Source: Thermoproteota archaeon
GTDB taxonomy: Archaea > Thermoproteota > Methanomethylicia > Methanomethylicales > Methanomethylicaceae
Direction: 5' to 3'
Assembly: GCA_016882195.1 (NCBI GenBank)
Contig: VGLU01000003.1
Span: 1 to 64,000, forward strand
DNA: 64,000 nt
Positions 60,049 through 64,000 of the stretch are shown piece by piece. The notes beneath the pieces are model-generated. The model worked only from the letters and a program-made list of their open reading frames with translations. It was not told the origin of the DNA and did not search any database. A program made the translations under genes and the position numbers. Numbering within the stretch: position 1 is the stretch's first letter; every line of letters begins with the position of its first letter.

Positions 60049-60927
60049 TCATCCGTGGAAGTACTCCGTGGATCTGGTCTTCCTTCCTTCTAGGCCCGGT
60101 ACCCCACAGGCGTCTGCCCTGCACTGCTTGCACAGCCTGAACTGGGGAATATACCTCTCTGCCGCGGCTCTGGACATCTCCAACTCTCCGCAGGACGGTC
60201 CCTCAAGTTTGCTGAACTTGTGGATGGGTATGAGGGGTATGATGTTCATGAGGCTGGCGCCCCTCTTTGCTGCCTCCTCTGCTATCTTGGGTATCTCCTC
60301 CATGTTTATGGAGGGTATCAGCACCGTGTTTATCTTGACGACTATCCCCCCCTCGGTGAGCGCCTCTATCCCCCTGAGCTGCTTCTCTATGAGGAGTCGT
60401 GCAGCCTCCTCGCCCCGATAGACATTGTTTTTATACCTCACCCAGTCGTAGATCTTCGCCCCGACCTTGGGGTCTATTGCGTTTATGGTGACCGTCACCG
60501 TCCTCACCCCTAGTTTTCTCAGCTCGTCAGCCTTCTCCTCTGCGAGCAGTCCGTTGGTGGAGAGGCACTGGATCAGCCCAGGCCACCTCTTCTTGACGAT
60601 CGCCAGCGTCTCGAAGGTTGCGGGATTCTCCAAACTGTCTCCAGGACCTGCTATTCCAACGACCTTGAGGTCAGGGTTGCTCTTGATCTCCGCCTCAAGC
60701 CGCCTCACCGCACCCTTCGGGTTAAGGATACATGCGGCAACCCCTGGCCTATGTTCGCACTTGTCTATCTTCCTGATACAGTAGTTGCACTGGATGTTGC
60801 AGCGCGGAGCGACCGGAAGGTGGATCCTAGCGACCTTGTAATGTGCCTTAACCCCAAAACATGGATGGACCGCTGTAAGGTGTGCGAACTTTGCGCCTAT
60901 TCCGGCCCATTTGGGGTTCGAGGCCAC
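60049..60927 (-). CDS. nifB: NifB-like radical SAM protein
   Basis: The 292-residue protein resembles archaeal NifB: HPCFGVKAHYKVARIHLPVAPRCNIQCNYC (radical SAM cluster), the ExRP-like EHRPGV, GIAGPGDSLENP and the C-terminal CKQCRADACG. NifB builds the iron-sulfur core of nitrogenase cofactor; NifB-like proteins are also found in archaea without nitrogenase. ATG 60927 has GGAGG five bases upstream and a TATA farther off. No nifH or nifDK genes are present here. Confidence 0.85.
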   Translation of the reverse strand: MASNPKWAGIGAKFAHLTAVHPCFGVKAHYKVARIHLPVAPRCNIQCNYCIRKIDKCEHRPGVAACILNPKGAVRRLEAEIKSNPDLKVVGIAGPGDSLENPATFETLAIVKKRWPGLIQCLSTNGLLAEEKADELRKLGVRTVTVTINAIDPKVGAKIYDWVRYKNNVYRGEEAARLLIEKQLRGIEALTEGGIVVKINTVLIPSINMEEIPKIAEEAAKRGASLMNIIPLIPIHKFSKLEGPSCGELEMSRAAAERYIPQFRLCKQCRADACGVPGLEGRKTRSTEYFHG

Positions 60928-60973
60928 ATGAAAACCTCCATATCTATCTTATAACCAAGTTATATAAGCATTT

Positions 60974-61378
60974 TTAACCCGTCCATCTCACGTACGCGTC
61001 CGCGAGCCTCTTGAGCGCACCGGCAAAGTCCCTGCTCAGGAGGTACTTGGACTCGGAGGGCCTGTACTCCAGTATGCCAAGGGGTATCAGGTAGTTCTTT
61101 ACGACTGCGTAAGCCGCGCTCCTTCTCCTGAGCATGAGCCTCTCGTTTATGTAGTGGGACATCTCACTGGTGGTGACCCACCTCGTCCTGCCCCTGTTCT
61201 CCTGGTCGCTTTTGGCCCTCAGCCACTCCAGAAGGACGATGGCTATCTCCTTGTAGGAGTCCGCGTTTGTGAAGACGATCTCCATCATCTCCCTGAGACC
61301 GATGTTGCTCGACACGTTCGGGGCGTTAAAGAACATCTTGCCCGACCTTTTCTCCTTAAGCAGGATCTTCCTTGGCAT
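60974..61378 (-). CDS. Small winged-helix-like protein
   Basis: The 134-residue protein has an N-terminal basic tail and a predicted winged-helix region (TRWVTTSEMSHYINERLMLRRRSAAYAVVKNYLIPLGILEYRPSESKYLLS). No family can be named. It is upstream of nothing on this strand except the NifB-like gene 47 bases ahead. ATG 61378 was chosen as the only good start. Confidence 0.5.
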   Translation of the reverse strand: MPRKILLKEKRSGKMFFNAPNVSSNIGLREMMEIVFTNADSYKEIAIVLLEWLRAKSDQENRGRTRWVTTSEMSHYINERLMLRRRSAAYAVVKNYLIPLGILEYRPSESKYLLSRDFAGALKRLADAYVRWTG

Positions 61379-61531
61379 TCGGCTCCCCTGCTCTTAGATA
61401 TGCCTTTCATAAATAATGCTTTTTGCATTTGACGCCCTGCTGGTGATCTCTGTCGTGCCTGCCCACGTTACGCCACTCCATAAGAAAGACTTTTGAATTG
61501 GTGGCTCTGTCATATATCACGAGGAGTACTT

Positions 61532-61987
61532 TTGCCAAAGACTCCGTTTCTTAGCAGGAGGGGAACCCTTTCGAGGCTGGAGGTGGAGAAGGCGATCTAC
61601 ACCGCCTCCGAGAGGGTCTCCTCAACGATAATCTCCTCGGCGCTTCCTGAGTCTGCCCCTGTGGGCACGTTGGACCTGTGGGAGCTTGAGAACGTAATAA
61701 CGCAGATACTCACGGAAGCGGTAAACAGCGTCATGGAGGTCGACCCAGTCCTAGGCGAGGACCTCTCTTTTGAGATAAGGCGCCGGAGATCCGCCCTCAT
61801 GGACGATATGGTGAGCCTCTTCCTCGAGTGCGTGAGGGACGCCTTTGGGCCCTCCGTGGAGATCGACTACATCACGCCAAGAATAATCTCGGTGAGGTTA
61901 TCAAAGGCGGTGAGTAACAAGGACTTTATACAGAAAGAGTTCAAGTCAACAATATACGAGATGTTGAGGTACCTCATAGGAAAGTAG
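61532..61987 (+). CDS. Unknown soluble protein
   Basis: The 151-residue protein from TTG 61532 has GAGGAG six bases before and a TATA (CATATATCA) at 61510-61518; an upstream in-frame TTG 61493 would include the promoter. The product starts with a basic end (LPKTPFLSRRGTLSRLEVEKAI), then a helix-rich body containing the cone-like ATP-cone resembling segment (VEKAIYTASERVSSTIISSAL) and ends in helices. An ATP-cone domain is possible but not certain. Confidence 0.5.
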   Translation: MPKTPFLSRRGTLSRLEVEKAIYTASERVSSTIISSALPESAPVGTLDLWELENVITQILTEAVNSVMEVDPVLGEDLSFEIRRRRSALMDDMVSLFLECVRDAFGPSVEIDYITPRIISVRLSKAVSNKDFIQKEFKSTIYEMLRYLIGK

Positions 61988-62032
61988 TTCGGATTCATCA
62001 GGGTAGGTGGTGGCTTAAATGGGGCGTCTGCC

Positions 62033-63424
62033 TTGAAGGAGCTCTTCTTCCCGCAGTCCATCTGCATTGCTGGCGCCTCAAGGGATCCCGCGGCTCTGGG
62101 GCACATCATCCTGAAGAACTTGGTCGGCGGCGGCTATGCTGGAAGGATCTTCCCCGTGAATCCTCATGTGGATTCCCTGCTGGGATTGAGGTGTTATAGA
62201 TCGGTCAAAGAGATACCAGAAAAGTTGGATTTGGCAATAATAGCGGTTCCGGCAGCGATAGTCTCCGCGGTACTGACGGAATGCGGGGAGAAGAAGACCC
62301 CGTATGCAGTGATCATAACTTCTGGATTCAGAGAGACCGGCGAGAAGGGACGCGCCCTGGAGAACGAGGCCCTTAGGGTGGCAAGAGACTACGGCATTCG
62401 GATAGTTGGGCCAAACTGCATGGGTGTATACAACTCCTACAACAACCTGAGTGCTACCTTCACCTCCCTAGTGCCGAAACAGGGAGGTGTCTCCTTCATA
62501 TCCCAGAGCGGCGCGGTGGGCACAACGATGCTCGCCTGGGCAAAGAAAGAGGGGATCGGCTTCAGCAAGTTCGTGAGCATTGGCAACGAGGCCGACCTCT
62601 CGCTCCCAGAGCTCCTGAAGTACCTTGCCACCGACGAGCCTACGAAGGTCATCACCATTTACATGGAATCCGTTAGGGACGGGCGGCTACTGATAGACGC
62701 CTTCCGCTCTGCGTCCTTAAACAAGCCAGTGATAGTCATGAAGGTTGGGACTACCCCAGTTGGTGCAAGTGCCGCCGCATCGCATACAGGCGCCATGGCA
62801 GTCGAGGACGCCGTTCTGGACGGGGTTCTCAGGCAGTTCTGTATAATACGCGCAAGGGACTCGGCGGAGCTCTTCGAGTTGGCAACCTCCTTTGCGTCCC
62901 TCCCCCTGCCACGGGGTCGATCCGTGGGGGTGGTTTCATCCGGAGGGGGGTGGGCCGTGGAGTGTGCAGACCTTCTGGAGGCGAAAAGTCTAAACCTCCA
63001 GCCCTTGCCAAAGGATGTGCTCGAGCTGATAGATGGCATACTGCCCGCCTATTGGTCGCGGAAGAATCCAATTGATATGGTGGCCGTGTCCGATGCAGAG
63101 GCGTACTTCCTCACCGTAAAGACCCTGCTCGAGCGGGACTACGACATGGTCTTCCTTATCGGGTACGGTGTTCTGGGGTCCATAGCCCTGCCGACGCTGA
63201 TCGAAAGGGATGTGGAGTTTGCGGTCAGGATATCCGAGCTTGTGAGGAGGTACAAGAAGCCAGTGTACGTCGTGGACGTTCTCGGTCCGAGCCAGAGCGA
63301 CAGCGCAAGGGCCTTCGAGAGGTCCGGGCTGCCCATCTTCACGACCGTTAAATCCGCTGTCGACGTAGCGGCAGAGATGGCCCGGTACGGCGAATACCGT
63401 GGACGCGAAAAATCTAGATCCTGA
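62033..63424 (+). CDS. acdA: ADP-forming acetate/acyl-CoA synthetase, alpha subunit
   Basis: The 463-residue protein has a CoA-binding Rossmann domain (CIAGASRDPAALGHIILKNL, GPNCMGVYN), a succinyl-CoA-synthetase-like second domain (SFISQSGAVGT), and the phosphorylated-His loop ASHTGAMAVEDA. It makes ATP from acyl-CoA together with a beta ATP-grasp subunit, which is not in the window. TTG 62033 is the start used; the Shine-Dalgarno support is weak. It converges with the Lrp gene. Confidence 0.9.
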   Translation: MKELFFPQSICIAGASRDPAALGHIILKNLVGGGYAGRIFPVNPHVDSLLGLRCYRSVKEIPEKLDLAIIAVPAAIVSAVLTECGEKKTPYAVIITSGFRETGEKGRALENEALRVARDYGIRIVGPNCMGVYNSYNNLSATFTSLVPKQGGVSFISQSGAVGTTMLAWAKKEGIGFSKFVSIGNEADLSLPELLKYLATDEPTKVITIYMESVRDGRLLIDAFRSASLNKPVIVMKVGTTPVGASAAASHTGAMAVEDAVLDGVLRQFCIIRARDSAELFELATSFASLPLPRGRSVGVVSSGGGWAVECADLLEAKSLNLQPLPKDVLELIDGILPAYWSRKNPIDMVAVSDAEAYFLTVKTLLERDYDMVFLIGYGVLGSIALPTLIERDVEFAVRISELVRRYKKPVYVVDVLGPSQSDSARAFERSGLPIFTTVKSAVDVAAEMARYGEYRGREKSRS

Positions 63425-63435
63425 TCTCCGCGCGA

Positions 63436-63882
63436 TTAAAGGTTGAGCTTTACGTCCTCTTTTACGACGTTCAGCGCTATGCTTGTTACAGACCTCTTCA
63501 CATAGGGCATCTTCAAGGTCTCCTTTATGAAGGCGTTCAGCTCCTCCCGGGACCTGAACTTGGCTATGACTATTATATCGAAATCCCCCGTCACGTCGTA
63601 CACGGCGATCACCGACCTAGACTTGGATATGGTCTTCTCAACATCCACGATATGCCCCCCCTCGACCTGCATCAGGATTATCGCCGTGAGCTCGAAGCCC
63701 AGCTTCTCCGGATCAAGCACCGCGGCGAAGCTCTTTACCACACCAAGGTCCGTCATCTTCTTTACCCTATTATGAACGGTCCCGACAGAAAGTCCGAGCC
63801 TCTTGGCTATATCCCTGTAACTGGTCCTAGAGTCCTCTTGGATCTCCTTGAGGATCGTAATATCTATCTCATCGATATCCAT
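63436..63882 (-). CDS. Lrp/AsnC-family regulator
   Basis: The 148-residue protein has the AsnC HTH (DEIDITILKEIQEDSRTSYRDIAKRLGLSVGTVHNRVKKM) and a RAM domain (ALILMQVEGGH-like strand and VYDVTGDFDIIVIAKF). It senses an amino acid or similar ligand. ATG 63882 is preceded by GGGGGACG. A box A (CATATATTAAC, about 63930-63940) lies upstream. It converges with the acyl-CoA synthetase gene, 11 bases apart. Confidence 0.9.
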   Translation of the reverse strand: MDIDEIDITILKEIQEDSRTSYRDIAKRLGLSVGTVHNRVKKMTDLGVVKSFAAVLDPEKLGFELTAIILMQVEGGHIVDVEKTISKSRSVIAVYDVTGDFDIIVIAKFRSREELNAFIKETLKMPYVKRSVTSIALNVVKEDVKLNL

Positions 63883-63956
63883 CGAAACGTCCCCCAGAAC
63901 GGCAGGTCGTCTTCCTCACTAACAACAGTTAATATATGATTGGGTGTCCTCTGCAT

Positions 63957-64000
63957 TTAAATTTTGGGCGAACCACTGACGCTGGAGGCCTTCGCGAAAA
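63957..64000 (-). CDS. Possible C-terminal end of a gene entering from the right
   Basis: On the reverse strand the last bases read FAKASSVSGSPKI and then TAA at 63959-63957, a plausible C-terminus of a gene that lies mostly outside the window. It is only 13 codons long, so it cannot be identified. Confidence 0.3.
   Translation of the reverse strand, partial: FAKASSVSGSPKI

Overview
The window is archaeal chromosomal DNA. Evidence includes a LysW-type lysine/arginine operon, deoxyhypusine synthase, a PAC2-family proteasome chaperone, archaeal Elp3, a PIN-PilT-KH ATPase, an ADP-forming acyl-CoA synthetase subunit, TATA boxes about 25 bases before many starts, and both leaderless and GGAGG-type starts. 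Methyl-transfer genes (MtrA- and MtrH-like proteins, a corrinoid protein, three URO-D-type methyltransferases) together with the LysW pathway fit a strictly anaerobic, methyl-metabolising archaeon, most likely of the TACK group (Bathyarchaeia or Methanomethylicia type). This placement is inference. No rRNA, tRNA or CRISPR array was seen.

Layout. 1-6 kb: class III aminotransferase (cut by the window edge), M20 and M42 peptidases, an HExxH protein and a pyruvate/oxaloacetate carboxyltransferase subunit. 6-10.5 kb: membrane and protein quality control (SPFH protein, NfeD-type protease, HAD phosphatase, PAC2 chaperone, Hsp20). 10.5-16 kb: lysX-lysY-lysZ-lysJ-lysK with overlapping genes and an Lrp regulator upstream; lysW is not in the window. 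16-17.3 kb: an IS200/IS605-like end relic and a VapBC pair with an alternating-repeat operator. 17.3-32.7 kb: mixed housekeeping and membrane genes, including an M48 protease, EFR1 ferredoxin, YhfC-like protease, phosphatase/DUF763 divergent pair, GPN GTPase, a fused acyl-CoA ligase-CBS protein, an HTH-CBS regulator and threonine synthase.

33-49.7 kb is the most unusual region, a C1/corrinoid island. It holds AT-rich mtrA-like and mtrH-like genes, a LysR regulator with a palindromic site, a DGC-type zinc protein, a MIP channel, a P-loop-less PaaK-like protein, HemN-like and MJ0619/Tes-like radical SAM proteins, DUF169, two CobW-type GTPases, an operon of corrinoid protein + URO-D methyltransferase + an unrecognised 151-residue protein, two MtaA-like methyltransferases and several small unknowns. 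Together these look like a methyl-acceptance and transfer system (substrate to corrinoid to pterin or thiol carrier) with its own cofactor and metal-handling proteins.

49.7-64 kb: deoxyhypusine synthase, a secreted protein, LarE, a tRNA-modification and RNA cluster (Trm5/Tyw2-like, PIN-PilT-KH ATPase, Elp3, Trm9-like, beta-CASP nuclease), phosphoglycolate phosphatase, a NifB-like radical SAM protein, two small unknowns, the acyl-CoA synthetase alpha subunit and a second Lrp regulator. Most start sites below were chosen from Shine-Dalgarno or TATA spacing and are inference unless stated.
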